Shown piece by piece: positions 19,187 to 27,225 of a DNA stretch of 64,000 nt (the stretch's first letter is position 1; every line of letters begins with the position of its first letter). Both the position numbers and the translations under genes were made by a program. This DNA comes from Enterococcus sp. ZJ1622. Its GTDB lineage: Bacteria; Bacillota; Bacilli; Lactobacillales; Enterococcaceae. The notes under the pieces were generated by a model. That model was not told the origin of the DNA and did no database searches. It saw only the letters and a list, made by a program, of their open reading frames with translations. Location: assembly GCF_011038845.1 (NCBI RefSeq), contig NZ_JAAKDW010000004.1:62001-126000 (forward strand), read 5' to 3'.

Positions 19187-19723
19187 TCATTTATCCTGAT
19201 CAGAAGAACCGAATCCGCCTTGACGAGCTGTCCCAGTCTGATCCTGATCAGCTTTCAAAAACGGCAGGAAGATCCCTTGACCGATCCGTTCGCCTTTTTT
19301 GATCACTACGTCTTTCAAACCGAAATTTGTGAACTGGAACATGATGTGGCCTTCATTTGCCTCGTTATTATAATAATCGCTGTCGATCACTCCGACACCA
19401 TTTGTCAGAATCAAGAACCGTTTCAGCGGGTTGCTGGAGCGATTCGCTAACTGCAGAAATTCTTCTTCTCCCATATAGGCTTTGATCCCAGTAGGTACAA
19501 GTACTGGTTTGATCGCTTTTTCGGCCGAAGAATGGTCTTCTTTTCCTAAAGCATCCGTTACCGCTGCTATGCCTTGTTTCAATCCCGCTTTCCAAACACT
19601 TGGGATGACGATTTCTTCTGCTGCCTCAAAATCATAGCCGGCTGCATGATGCGTGGCACGTTTTGGCAGATTGATCTGCTGATCTGCATATTTTGAAATG
19701 ACTTCAAATCCTCTTTTTTTCAC
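19187..19723 (-). CDS. dut: dUTP diphosphatase (trimeric type)
   Basis: Hydrolyses dUTP to dUMP, preventing uracil incorporation and feeding dTMP synthesis. The 178-residue protein has the trimeric dUTPase motifs: HAAGYDFEA (motif I), NRSSNP (motif II), NGVGVIDSDYYNNE (motif III), GERIGQGIFLP (motif IV) and the glycine-rich C-terminal RQGGFGSSD (motif V). It is longer than the common ~150 residues because of an insert around residues 40-75. It is upstream of radA, probably in one transcript. Confidence 0.93.
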   Translation of the reverse strand: MKKRGFEVISKYADQQINLPKRATHHAAGYDFEAAEEIVIPSVWKAGLKQGIAAVTDALGKEDHSSAEKAIKPVLVPTGIKAYMGEEEFLQLANRSSNPLKRFLILTNGVGVIDSDYYNNEANEGHIMFQFTNFGLKDVVIKKGERIGQGIFLPFLKADQDQTGTARQGGFGSSDQDK

Positions 19724-19889
19724 TGAATTTCCTCCCTGAACAAACTACTCCTATTTTAACATATTCATAATGACAAATGACTTTCTTTACAAATTCTTCA
19801 TGAAAAACTACTAATTGCCCAGCTGCAGCAAAACCAACCGATTATTTTTGAAAAAAAGCCTATTTTACTGAAAAAAACGTCTTTTGCAC

Positions 19890-19918
19890 ATGACAGCGAA
19901 GCGTAAAACAAGTAGAAT
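19890..19918 (+). promoter_or_regulatory. Probable proBA promoter
   Basis: ATGACA (19890-19895) and TAGAAT (19913-19918) are separated by 17 bases, 41 bases upstream of the proB start. The -35 differs from consensus by one base. Confidence 0.6.
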
Positions 19919-19959
19919 AGAACGAAATCATGAGTGTATATAATTAGTTGAGGTGTCCC

Positions 19960-20766
19960 ATGCGTAAAGAAGTAGAAAAAGCAAACAGAATCATTATCAA
20001 AGTAGGAACGAGTACTCTGATCTATCCGAATGGAAATATCAACCTGGCAGCGATCGATCAGTTGGCTTTTGTTTTATCCGACCTTCGAAACCGCGGAAAA
20101 GAAGTCGTACTTGTTTCTTCTGGTGCAGTCGGCGTAGGCATGCACAAGATGAATCTATCGAAACGACCCGCTACGATCCCTGAGCAGCAGGCCATTGCAG
20201 CAATCGGTCAGGCAGAGCTGATGAATATCTATAATCAGCGATTCAATGTCTACAACCAGCAAACAGCCCAGATCCTTGTGACAAGAGACGTGATCGATTA
20301 CCCCGAAAGCCGGAAGAATGTCATCAATACATTGGAACAGCTTTTAGCCATGGGGACGATCCCGATCGTGAATGAAAATGACACGGTCGCAGTAGACGAA
20401 CTGGATCATTCGACGAAATTCGGGGATAACGATCAGCTGTCTGCTATCGTGACCAAGTTAATTGCCGCTGATCTTCTGATCGTCCTTTCTGATATCGATG
20501 GTTTTTATTCAGATGATCCTAGTACGAATCCTGACGCAAAGATGTATCTTACCGTCACTTCCATCGACAAAGAATTAATGGCACAAGCAGGCGGCGCAGG
20601 CAGTACGTTCGGGACTGGCGGCATGCACAGCAAGTTAAAAGCTGCTTTGAGGATTTTCGAAGCTCGGAGTACAATGGTATTAGCAAATGGTAAAAATCCG
20701 GCCATCATCTTCGATATACTCGCTGGTAAAGAAATCGGAACATTATTTAAGGAGGACCTATCATGA
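19960..20766 (+). CDS. proB: Glutamate 5-kinase
   Basis: First step of proline synthesis: ATP-dependent phosphorylation of glutamate. From the ATG at 19960 the product has 268 residues, the kinase domain only, without the C-terminal PUA domain found in E. coli. Motifs include IIIKVGTSTL (about 9-18), VLVSSGAVGVG, NENDTVAVDEL and FGTGGMHSKLKAA. TTGAGGTG lies just upstream of the ATG; the TTG at 19948 in frame is part of that ribosome site and is unlikely. The last four bases overlap proA (ATGA). Confidence 0.94.
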   Translation: MRKEVEKANRIIIKVGTSTLIYPNGNINLAAIDQLAFVLSDLRNRGKEVVLVSSGAVGVGMHKMNLSKRPATIPEQQAIAAIGQAELMNIYNQRFNVYNQQTAQILVTRDVIDYPESRKNVINTLEQLLAMGTIPIVNENDTVAVDELDHSTKFGDNDQLSAIVTKLIAADLLIVLSDIDGFYSDDPSTNPDAKMYLTVTSIDKELMAQAGGAGSTFGTGGMHSKLKAALRIFEARSTMVLANGKNPAIIFDILAGKEIGTLFKEDLS

Positions 20767-22010
20767 CTGATTTAATTCAACTTGGTGAACAAGCAAAAAG
20801 AAGTGCACAGACTCTTGCCTTGATGAGCACAACAGAAAAAAACGACCTGCTCCGTCAAATGGCACAAGCACTCAACAAAAATCAAAATGCGATCTTAGAA
20901 GCCAATCAAAAAGATCTGGAAAAAGCAGAAGAAAACAACATCAGCGAAACAATGCAAGATCGTCTGAGACTGACACCAGAACGTATCCATGGCATGGCAG
21001 AAGAAATCATCAAAATCGCGCAGCTGGATGATCCGATCGGAAAAGTCGACAGTATGTGGGAAAATGAAGATGGCTTGCTGATCGGCAAAAAGCGTGTACC
21101 ACTAGGGGTGATCGGCATCATCTACGAATCACGACCAAACGTGACGACCGATGCAGCAAGTTTGGCCTTCAAATCTGGGAATGCAGTGATCCTTCGCGGA
21201 GGTAAAGAAGCATTCTTTTCGAATCAGTTACTCGTCCAGCTGTTGCAGCAAGTACTTGTAAACGCAGGACAGTCGCCTCATGCGATCCAGTTTGTCGATG
21301 ATACTTCGCATGAAACAGCAGAACAGCTCATGAAACTGACCGATTATCTAGACGTCTTGATACCTAGAGGCGGCGCAAAACTGATCCAGCGAGTGAAAGA
21401 ACAAGCAACCGTTCCGATCATTGAAACTGGAACAGGAAACAACCATGTCTACATCGATAAAGAAGCACAGCTTTCGATGGCGACAGATATCATCGTCAAC
21501 GCTAAGGCTTCTCGACCATCTGTCTGCAACGCAGCAGAAACGATGCTGATCCATTCAGAGATCGCGCCGTTCTTTTTGCCAACAATCGAAAAAGCATTGG
21601 TGGAACACGGTGTTTCCTTGCGGGCAGATGCCCGAGCATTAGACTATTTGGAAACAGCTTCCTTAGCAGACGATTCCGATTGGGATACGGAATATCTAGA
21701 CTATATCTTAGCCATAAAAGTGGTGGATTCCCTTGACGAAGCAATCGATCATATCAATCGCCATAACACGAAACATTCAGAAACTATCGTGACCGACAGT
21801 TATGCTGCCAGTCAGCGATTCTTAAACGAAGTAGATGCTGCAGCAGTATACGTCAATGCTTCTACTCGCTTTACCGATGGCGCGGTTTTTGGCTTTGGAG
21901 CTGAAATCGGGATTTCTACACAAAAACTGCACGCTCGCGGACCAATGGGGCTGAATGAACTGACCTCGACGAAGTACGTCATTTACGGGAACGGGCAAAT
22001 CCGCGACTAA
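20763..22010 (+). CDS. proA: Gamma-glutamyl phosphate reductase
   Basis: Second step of proline synthesis: NADPH-dependent reduction of glutamyl-5-phosphate to the semialdehyde. The 415-residue aldehyde-dehydrogenase-type protein shows IGIIYESRPNVTTDAA (about 120-135), a nucleotide-binding GGKEAFFSN, and the catalytic cysteine in ASRPSVCNAAETML (about 247-260). It is translationally coupled to proB and ends inside a terminator hairpin. No proC is in the window. Confidence 0.96.
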   Translation: MTDLIQLGEQAKRSAQTLALMSTTEKNDLLRQMAQALNKNQNAILEANQKDLEKAEENNISETMQDRLRLTPERIHGMAEEIIKIAQLDDPIGKVDSMWENEDGLLIGKKRVPLGVIGIIYESRPNVTTDAASLAFKSGNAVILRGGKEAFFSNQLLVQLLQQVLVNAGQSPHAIQFVDDTSHETAEQLMKLTDYLDVLIPRGGAKLIQRVKEQATVPIIETGTGNNHVYIDKEAQLSMATDIIVNAKASRPSVCNAAETMLIHSEIAPFFLPTIEKALVEHGVSLRADARALDYLETASLADDSDWDTEYLDYILAIKVVDSLDEAIDHINRHNTKHSETIVTDSYAASQRFLNEVDAAAVYVNASTRFTDGAVFGFGAEIGISTQKLHARGPMGLNELTSTKYVIYGNGQIRD

Positions 22011-22032
22011 TGTTTCTTGTGAAACATTAGTC
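22005..22032 (+). terminator. Terminator of proBA overlapping the proA stop
   Basis: GACTAATGTTTC and GAAACATTAGTC form a perfect 12-bp stem with a TTGT loop. The proA stop codon lies inside the 5' arm. The T tract after it is short (TGGTTT). Confidence 0.75.
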
Positions 22033-22245
22033 TGGTTTCCCGATTATAGTATTTCGTCGTTAAGAAGCTGCTCTAATTAAACATACGCATCTTTTTTCCA
22101 AAATCATCTAATTATTTTGTTCGATGAATTTCTCGACTGCATCGCAGCCACTGAAAATAGACTACGTATATCCGGCTGTTTATGTAATATACCAAGTTTT
22201 ATATTTTATTTACGAATCGTTTTTATTCCATAGAAAGGTGCCACT

Positions 22246-22575
22246 ATGTTCGAAATTTTGACTATTTTCATTGTTTATCTGATTTCGCTTAACCTCGCTG
22301 CATTTTTAGGTGTGGCTTTCTTGACCGTCTTTTTGCAATTCAAAAAAAGAGGTCAGAAAAGCGGACAGGAAAATCTCATCCGCTATTTGGACAAAATAGG
22401 TACAAAAGGCTGGTTTCTTCGATTGAACATCAGTTATATGTGCGCATTAGGTCTCTTAGCAGTAGCCAATTACTATTCTTTTTTTGACCATTCCATCGCA
22501 TATACCATTACCTTATTGATCGCCGGGATATTCCATTTATCATTTAAATATCAGAAGCGAATCAAGAGGTTGTGA
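22246..22575 (+). CDS. Small integral membrane protein, function unknown
   Basis: 109-residue protein I do not recognise. Three hydrophobic segments are clear: about 2-28 (EILTIFIVYLISLNLAAFLG), about 60-78 (SYMCALGLLAVANYYSFF) and about 82-100 (IAYTITLLIAGIFHLSF), with a basic loop of about 25 residues between the first two. GAAAGGTG precedes the ATG at 22246. The last codons (KRL and stop, AAGAGGTTGTGA) coincide with the conserved edge of a dispersed repeat, so the natural C-terminus may have been altered by insertion of that element. Confidence 0.65.
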   Translation: MFEILTIFIVYLISLNLAAFLGVAFLTVFLQFKKRGQKSGQENLIRYLDKIGTKGWFLRLNISYMCALGLLAVANYYSFFDHSIAYTITLLIAGIFHLSFKYQKRIKRL

Positions 22576-22675
22576 CAACTGCGTTCTGCTTTGAGGAATA
22601 AGCTTCACTGAACAGAAAATAGCTCCTCATATTTTCTTGTTCAGTAAGCTTATTGCCGAGAAGCAGCAGTTGGAA
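22566..22675 (+). repeat. Dispersed repeat copy A (long imperfect hairpin)
   Basis: Starts with AGAGGTTGTGACA, the edge shared with the copies at 39157-39282 and 51441-51566 (there in reverse). Its arms 22576-22620 and 22631-22672 are inverted repeats of each other with a ten-base loop (AGCTCCTCAT), so the RNA could fold into a hairpin of about 97 bases. The arms also include GTTCTGCTTTGAGGAATAAG, related to the 40-bp repeats at 35859 and 35981. Confidence 0.6.
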
Positions 22676-22688
22676 TACCGTTTATCAA

Positions 22689-22726
22689 GAAGTCGCAAAA
22701 AAGCGATTCTGCTTCAAGCAGTAAAG
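22689..22726 (+). repeat. Dispersed repeat copy B (related to the 40-bp repeats)
   Basis: GAAGTCGCAAAAAAGCGATT followed by CTGCTTCAAGCAGTAAAG closely matches the reverse complement of the 40-bp direct repeats at 35859-35898 and 35981-36020. Confidence 0.6.
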
Positions 22727-22772
22727 CGGTCAGATAAAAACAGGTTCTGCTGTTTTTTGTCTGGCCGCTTTT
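22723..22772. terminator. Bidirectional hairpin terminator
   Basis: AAAGCGGTCAGATAAAAACAG pairs with CTGTTTTTTGTCTGGCCGCTTT apart from one bulged base and wobble pairs. It lies between the plus-strand membrane protein gene and the minus-strand gene ending at 22807. Confidence 0.75.
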
Positions 22773-22806
22773 ATTGTCTCAGTTACAACTTTTTTGCGTT
22801 TTTCTT

Positions 22807-23130
22807 TTAATTTCCGTACAGATCAGTCGTTTCATCTTCTGAAATCGCAAAACCGTCAAATGTTTCTCCATCATAATAACGAAGCAGTTCTTCCATCGAC
22901 AAATTCATCGTTTTTTCTTTTTCCTGTATTTCAGCTTCTGCTAACAGCTGTTCCCGATAGCTCTGATAAGCGGTCGCCAATTTTTGCTGCATCTTTTGCT
23001 TCGATGCTCCTTCTGCATTGATTGTCGGCAATTCTTTGATATATCCGCGGTAAACAGGGCGATCATCTACAAACTCGATCGGCAGTTCAACTAACGTCAG
23101 CCCCACTTCACGAAAATCTTCTTCTAACAT
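22807..23130 (-). CDS. Hypothetical cytoplasmic protein, 107 residues
   Basis: Acidic, soluble protein I do not recognise. It begins MLEEDFREVGLTLVELP, has a helical charged middle (SKQKMQQKLATAYQSYREQL, about 49-68) and an acidic tail (ISEDETTDLYGN). The ATG at 23130 is favoured: the frame extends to 23253, but that extension has no ribosome site and an unlikely composition. GGCGGGAAAC upstream is a modest ribosome site. It is a single gene on the minus strand, closed by the hairpin at 22723-22772. Confidence 0.6.
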   Translation of the reverse strand: MLEEDFREVGLTLVELPIEFVDDRPVYRGYIKELPTINAEGASKQKMQQKLATAYQSYREQLLAEAEIQEKEKTMNLSMEELLRYYDGETFDGFAISEDETTDLYGN

Positions 23131-23214
23131 ATTCGTTTCCCGCCTTTTTTGATCTTTACTGGATTGTAGCGCATAATCTCTCTGTTTTCCAGCCTTGCAA
23201 AAACAGCCAACATA

Positions 23215-23275
23215 CAAAAAAAGGTTTACTGAGGGACGCAAGATGAAGAGCATCTCACTAACCCATCAATAAACC
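23215..23275 (-). terminator. Terminator of the MFS gene
   Basis: On the minus strand GGTTTATTGATGGG and CCCTCAGTAAACC form an imperfect long stem followed by seven T residues. Confidence 0.7.
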
Positions 23276-23283
23276 ACGCTTTT

Positions 23284-24483
23284 TTATTCCTGTCCTTCTA
23301 CTTCATTCGTTATAAAATATTGACGGTGATAAATGATGCAGATCACACTGATCAACACGATCACTCCAGCAAAGTAAAAGGCATAGCTTTCTCCCACATG
23401 TTCACCGATCAATCCTGCAATAAACGGTGCGAGAGCGCCACCGAAGAAACGGACGAAACTGTAGCTGGAAGAAGCCACATTTCGTTGCAGACCTGGGATT
23501 TCCATTGCGATCGTCGTTAATAATGTATTGATGATCCCTTGGAAAAAACCAGCCAAAATGATACTGATCGGTACTAAGATCTGCACAGATGCACCGAAAC
23601 CTAACAGTACCAGACAGATAATGAAAAAGATAAATGCCGTCAGGATCGTTCGATAAGTCGTGAATTTCTTTTCAAGAGCAGGTGCTACGAAAATCGAAGC
23701 GATGGCCAACAAGACGCCCCAGCCAAAGAAAACAAACCCGACTTCTAGTTCTGTATAACCAACTAATAAAAATGGTGCATAAGCAAGCAAAGTAAAGAAA
23801 CCAAAGTTATATAACAAAGCGATCAATCCGACTGAGCGAAGCTTGTGATTGCTCAATGCTTTGACCCCTTCCCAAAAACCGACTTTTTTCTTTGGTTTTT
23901 CTGTTTCAGGCAAAAGCAATGCTAATGCTGCAAAGCCGCAGAACATCAAAACTGCTACACCAAAAAACGGATAGCGCCATGAACCGCTACCTAGGATACC
24001 ACCAACTAATGGACCTACCGCCATTCCGCAGCCAAGAGCTGCTTCATACATCATGATCGCTTTTTCTGTATTGCCAACTAGAATGCTGACGATCGTGGCT
24101 AGTGCGGTTGACACGAAAAGGGCATTTCCGACACCCCATCCTGCACGAAATCCGATCAAGGCACCGATCGTATCTGAGAAACCTCCTAGTGCGGAAAAGA
24201 CAACAATGATCAGCAATCCAGCCATCAGTGTTTTTTTCAATCCGATCCGGCTAGACAAAAAACCAGTAAACAACATCACAACGCCTGTAACGAGCATGTA
24301 ACTCGTGAATAGCAGCGTTGTTTCGGCTGGTGTCGCATTCAATTGTGCTGCGATCGTTTTTAAGATCGGGTCTACTAAACCTACCCCCATGAAGGCAATC
24401 ATACAGGTTGCCGCAACGATGAAAGCAGAATTTTTCCCCTTCGTTTGTTCTTGTATCTCTATTTGATTCTCCAATATTCCCAT
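23284..24483 (-). CDS. MFS transporter, drug-efflux type
   Basis: 399-residue major facilitator with about 12 hydrophobic segments from residue 18 on. The antiporter-type layout includes the loop motif GFLSSRIGLKKTLMAG (about 79-94) and the motif C-like AALGCGMAVGPLVGGIL (about 147-163), typical of drug/H+ antiporters. The substrate is not predictable. It is divergent from a PadR regulator (start 24598), and the shared 114-base gap holds a perfect PadR-type operator overlapping its -35, so it is probably repressed by PadR and induced by its substrate. Confidence 0.88.
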   Translation of the reverse strand: MGILENQIEIQEQTKGKNSAFIVAATCMIAFMGVGLVDPILKTIAAQLNATPAETTLLFTSYMLVTGVVMLFTGFLSSRIGLKKTLMAGLLIIVVFSALGGFSDTIGALIGFRAGWGVGNALFVSTALATIVSILVGNTEKAIMMYEAALGCGMAVGPLVGGILGSGSWRYPFFGVAVLMFCGFAALALLLPETEKPKKKVGFWEGVKALSNHKLRSVGLIALLYNFGFFTLLAYAPFLLVGYTELEVGFVFFGWGVLLAIASIFVAPALEKKFTTYRTILTAFIFFIICLVLLGFGASVQILVPISIILAGFFQGIINTLLTTIAMEIPGLQRNVASSSYSFVRFFGGALAPFIAGLIGEHVGESYAFYFAGVIVLISVICIIYHRQYFITNEVEGQE

Positions 24484-24500
24484 TCCTTTCTTATATTAGA

Positions 24501-24528
24501 ATCATACATGATTTATTTTACATGTCAA
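24501..24528 (-). promoter_or_regulatory. Promoter of the MFS transporter
   Basis: TTGACA (24528-24523) and TATGAT (24506-24501) on the minus strand are 16 bases apart. The -35 lies within the PadR-type operator. Confidence 0.7.
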
Positions 24529-24542
24529 TATGCACATGTAAA
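24517..24542. promoter_or_regulatory. PadR-type operator
   Basis: TTTACATGT-N8-ACATGTAAA is a perfect inverted repeat containing the PadR core ATGT-N8-ACAT. It covers the -35 of the MFS promoter and lies 55 bases before padR, so one site could control both directions. Confidence 0.82.
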
Positions 24543-24597
24543 CATTGGAAAATTTAATATGATATAATAAAAGAAATCAGACAGGAGGTCTTAGTTT

Positions 24598-25113
24598 ATG
24601 AATACTTTAGCCTATATTCTATTATGCGTACTTTTGTCCAAACCTCGTTCAGGCTATGAGTTGAAACAGTTGATCACGATTTTTTGGGAAGCGCATCATA
24701 GTCAGATCTATACGACTCTTGCTAAGCTTGATCAAAAAGGATATGTCACTGTTCTAGATAAAGATGAGCATTCCCAAAAGAAAATCTATCACTTAACAGA
24801 TGAGGGGCGGGCTTTGGTAGAAGAATGGCTCAAAGAAGAAACACCTGCTCCTACGCAAAAAGACGAATTTTTAGCAAAAATCTATGCTTTTTCTACACTA
24901 GATAAAACAACCGCTACCGGACTGCTATTTACTCGTGAACAGCAACTCCATAAGATCCTGCAAAAAAACCAGGGAAAACTAGCAGACCTGTCTCCCGATA
25001 AAAAGCAAGACTTTGGTCGTTACGTCGTGATCCAACGACGTATCCAGCTTTGCCAGCAAGAAATCCAGTGGTGTCAGCAAGTCAGGGAACAGATGCAGCA
25101 GTTTTTCGATTAG
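24598..25113 (+). CDS. PadR family transcriptional regulator
   Basis: 171-residue repressor with an N-terminal winged helix (about 1-85; LLSKPRSGYELKQLI, HHSQIYTTLAKLDQKGYVTV, KKIYHLTDEGRALVEEWL) and a C-terminal helical dimerisation domain (Vir_act_alpha_C, about 95-170). ACAGGAGG lies eight bases or so before the ATG at 24598. It is divergent from the MFS exporter and is its likely repressor. It ends at a bidirectional hairpin. Confidence 0.9.
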   Translation: MNTLAYILLCVLLSKPRSGYELKQLITIFWEAHHSQIYTTLAKLDQKGYVTVLDKDEHSQKKIYHLTDEGRALVEEWLKEETPAPTQKDEFLAKIYAFSTLDKTTATGLLFTREQQLHKILQKNQGKLADLSPDKKQDFGRYVVIQRRIQLCQQEIQWCQQVREQMQQFFD

Positions 25114-25128
25114 TGGACAACTAAAAAA

Positions 25129-25170
25129 CCGCATGCGGTACACTCCTTTTTTGGAGATGTCCGTATGCGG
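25129..25170. terminator. Bidirectional terminator, padR / DUF2798
   Basis: CCGCATGCGGTACACTCC pairs imperfectly with GGAGATGTCCGTATGCGG around a T6 loop, with an A run on the left and a T-rich stretch on the right. Confidence 0.75.
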
Positions 25171-25216
25171 CTTATTTTCCGATCGATGTCAATCGAATGA
25201 GCGTTGAATCGTTCGT

Positions 25217-25711
25217 TTAGTCTGTTACTGCCTGTTTTTCTTGAATCGCTTTTAAGACACTTCGAGAAATCGGTCCAACGATGATCAATTGTAGCGGTAA
25301 TGCGACGATCACGTTCATTTTCCACGCGTCGACATACGCAGCACCTAATTGATCAGGTATCCCCTGTTCCATGACTACGCCAAACAATGACATACATGTA
25401 ACCATTCCTAAAACCATCAAACATGAGATAGTTAGGATCATCTGCATCTTGCTTTCTTTGTTCACAGGCAATTTAAAGGCAATTTTTTTTGCTAATACAC
25501 CGATAATGAAGACATCCAAGATGAACGCCACGACAAAACCAGGTACTAGACCAATCAACAAGCTGTTCATGTGTAGATCTTGATGCAACCATAAGTTGTA
25601 AACACTCATCCCCAAGACCATCAGAAAACACATCATTGTTGTAAAAATTATTCCTTCTTTTTTATTTGTAGGCAATCTGTACCACTCCTTTAAATTTGTC
25701 ACGAAGATCAT
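25217..25711 (-). CDS. DUF2798 family membrane protein
   Basis: 164-residue protein with four hydrophobic segments forming two repeats: about 22-45 and 52-72, then about 90-112 and 132-152. Each repeat carries a similar pattern (FTTMMCFLMVLGMSVYN and LTISCLMVLGMVTCMSL), which is the DUF2798 signature. Function is unknown. It stands alone on the minus strand; the ATG at 25711 has GGAGTGG upstream. A four-helix transporter-like role is only a guess. Confidence 0.82.
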   Translation of the reverse strand: MIFVTNLKEWYRLPTNKKEGIIFTTMMCFLMVLGMSVYNLWLHQDLHMNSLLIGLVPGFVVAFILDVFIIGVLAKKIAFKLPVNKESKMQMILTISCLMVLGMVTCMSLFGVVMEQGIPDQLGAAYVDAWKMNVIVALPLQLIIVGPISRSVLKAIQEKQAVTD

Positions 25712-25808
25712 CGTAGCACATTTGAAAATTTCATGTAAGTATTTTTTTTATTTTTTTGTTTATCCACATAAACCATACCGATTATGTACTTGGCAAGAGG
25801 CGGTGCAC

Positions 25809-25860
25809 AAAAAAACAGAGAAAGAGTCATACATCAAAAATGCATCACTTCATTTCTCTG
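25809..25860 (-). terminator. Terminator of the MarR-nitroreductase operon
   Basis: CAGAGAAA and TTTCTCTG flank a long loop, followed on the minus strand by seven T residues. Confidence 0.7.
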
Positions 25861-25950
25861 CTCGATAAACAAATTTGACAAAGTATCCTATGGAACCATC
25901 ACGATCGAATCAGTCGATGATCCTTTGTAACAGGTAAAAACCCCAATTCC

Positions 25951-26580
25951 TTATTTGAAAGTAGTGATTTTTTCAGGTGCCAAACGTACAGATTCATAGC
26001 CTTCTTCGACTGCTTTACCAACAGATAGGATAATCACAGGGACATAACGTTCTTTATCAAGACCGAATGCTTCAGCTAGCTGATCTGCTTCGAATCCTCC
26101 GATTGGGTTTGTTTCGTAGCCATGGTCACGAGCAACAAGCATGAACTGCATCGCAGCTAAACTAGAATCGACTTTGACTACATCATTCATGACTTCTCTT
26201 GAGAAGCTCTTGTAGTAAGGAATGATCGATGCTAACTGTTGATCGCGGACTTCTTTCGGCATTTTTCCTTCTTCATATGCTTGGTCGTAGATTTCTTCGC
26301 CGTATTCATAGCATTGCATGTCTCCAAAAATCATGACCATAGCAGATGATGTATCATTTTGTCTCGTGTTGAAGCGGATCAAAGGACGCAAGATCTCTTT
26401 TGCTTCTTCGCTTTCAGCCACAACAAAGCGCCAAGGCTGCATGTTGACAGATGAAGGAGCTGTTGTTGCTTCTTTGATCATTTCAAGCATTTCTTCATGT
26501 GGGATCTTATAAGTTTCGTCGTATACACGAACCGATTTTCTTCCTGTCATAATTGATTTGAAGTCTTTTATTTGTTCCAT
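25951..26580 (-). CDS. Nitroreductase family protein
   Basis: 209-residue flavin-dependent oxidoreductase of the nitroreductase/NfnB superfamily. FMN-binding features include the early RKSVRVYDE (about 14-22), TAPSSVNMQPWRFVV (about 40-54) and the C-terminal GKAVEEGYESVRLAPEK. These enzymes reduce nitro groups or quinones with NAD(P)H; the physiological substrate is unknown. It starts one base after the stop of the marR gene, so the two form an operon under the MarR operator at 27043-27069. Confidence 0.9.
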   Translation of the reverse strand: MEQIKDFKSIMTGRKSVRVYDETYKIPHEEMLEMIKEATTAPSSVNMQPWRFVVAESEEAKEILRPLIRFNTRQNDTSSAMVMIFGDMQCYEYGEEIYDQAYEEGKMPKEVRDQQLASIIPYYKSFSREVMNDVVKVDSSLAAMQFMLVARDHGYETNPIGGFEADQLAEAFGLDKERYVPVIILSVGKAVEEGYESVRLAPEKITTFK

Positions 26581-26581
26581 T

Positions 26582-27022
26582 TTATTTTACCTCTTTCGTT
26601 TTGTATTCACATAATTGATTGTTCAGTTTATCTAAAAGAACAAGCAGCTGTTCCATTTCACCTTCTGTAAAAGCTGGAGACAGCACTGTACCAGCTTCCT
26701 GATGTTTGGCTTCGCATTCGGCGATTTTTTGCTGTGATTTTTCTGTCAAAGAAACAAAAATTTCACGATTGTTTTTCGGATTGCGGCAGCGTGTGACATA
26801 GCCATCTGCTTCTAAGACCTTTAGATGTCTGGTGATCGCTGCCTGATCGATCAGCAGCTTTTCTTGAAGACTGTTTTGTAATAATGGGTTTTCTTCTTTC
26901 AAACACATCAGTATCTCATAACGTGTCAAGCTGACGCCGATATTCTCTTCGAATATCTGGACGATTTTTTGATCAGCTAACTTGATTTGATAGAGTACAT
27001 GGCTGATTTCTTGTAATGACAT
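26582..27022 (-). CDS. MarR family transcriptional regulator
   Basis: 146-residue dimeric winged-helix regulator. The recognition region reads QEKLLIDQAAITRHLKVLEA (about 58-77) and the wing CRNPKNNREIFVSLTEKSQQ. It is the first gene of the operon with the nitroreductase. Two 12-bp palindromes lie just downstream of the -10 element of the operon promoter, so it probably represses its own operon and responds to an oxidant or phenolic ligand, as is common in the family. Confidence 0.9.
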   Translation of the reverse strand: MSLQEISHVLYQIKLADQKIVQIFEENIGVSLTRYEILMCLKEENPLLQNSLQEKLLIDQAAITRHLKVLEADGYVTRCRNPKNNREIFVSLTEKSQQKIAECEAKHQEAGTVLSPAFTEGEMEQLLVLLDKLNNQLCEYKTKEVK

Positions 27023-27042
27023 GAGTGCCTCCCTTCATACGA

Positions 27043-27069
27043 TTGACTAGTCAATGATTGACTTGTCAA
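27043..27069. promoter_or_regulatory. Tandem MarR operators
   Basis: TTGACTAGTCAA (27043-27054) and TTGACTTGTCAA (27058-27069) are near-identical 12-bp palindromes with centres 15 bases apart, covering the likely transcription start of the marR operon. Confidence 0.78.
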
Positions 27070-27097
27070 TAATAAGACACCCTTGAAAAAAAGTCAA
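27069..27097 (-). promoter_or_regulatory. Promoter of the marR-nitroreductase operon
   Basis: TTGACT (27097-27092) and TATTAT (27074-27069) on the minus strand are 17 bases apart. The -10 touches the upstream MarR palindrome. Confidence 0.7.
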
Positions 27098-27106
27098 TAA
27101 AAATGC

Positions 27107-27144
27107 TAAAAAAAGAGCTAGGGAAAAACAAGTCCTAGCTCTTT
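27107..27144 (-). terminator. Terminator of the glucosaminidase gene
   Basis: On the minus strand AAAGAGCTAGG and CCTAGCTCTTT form an 11-bp stem with a T-rich tail. Confidence 0.82.
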
Positions 27145-27225
27145 CATTATTATTATTTAGAAAAGCAATGTTCTAATGCCATCTTTTCAGCGTGAAACTA
27201 GATGGCATCGTCGCAACCTCTTTTC

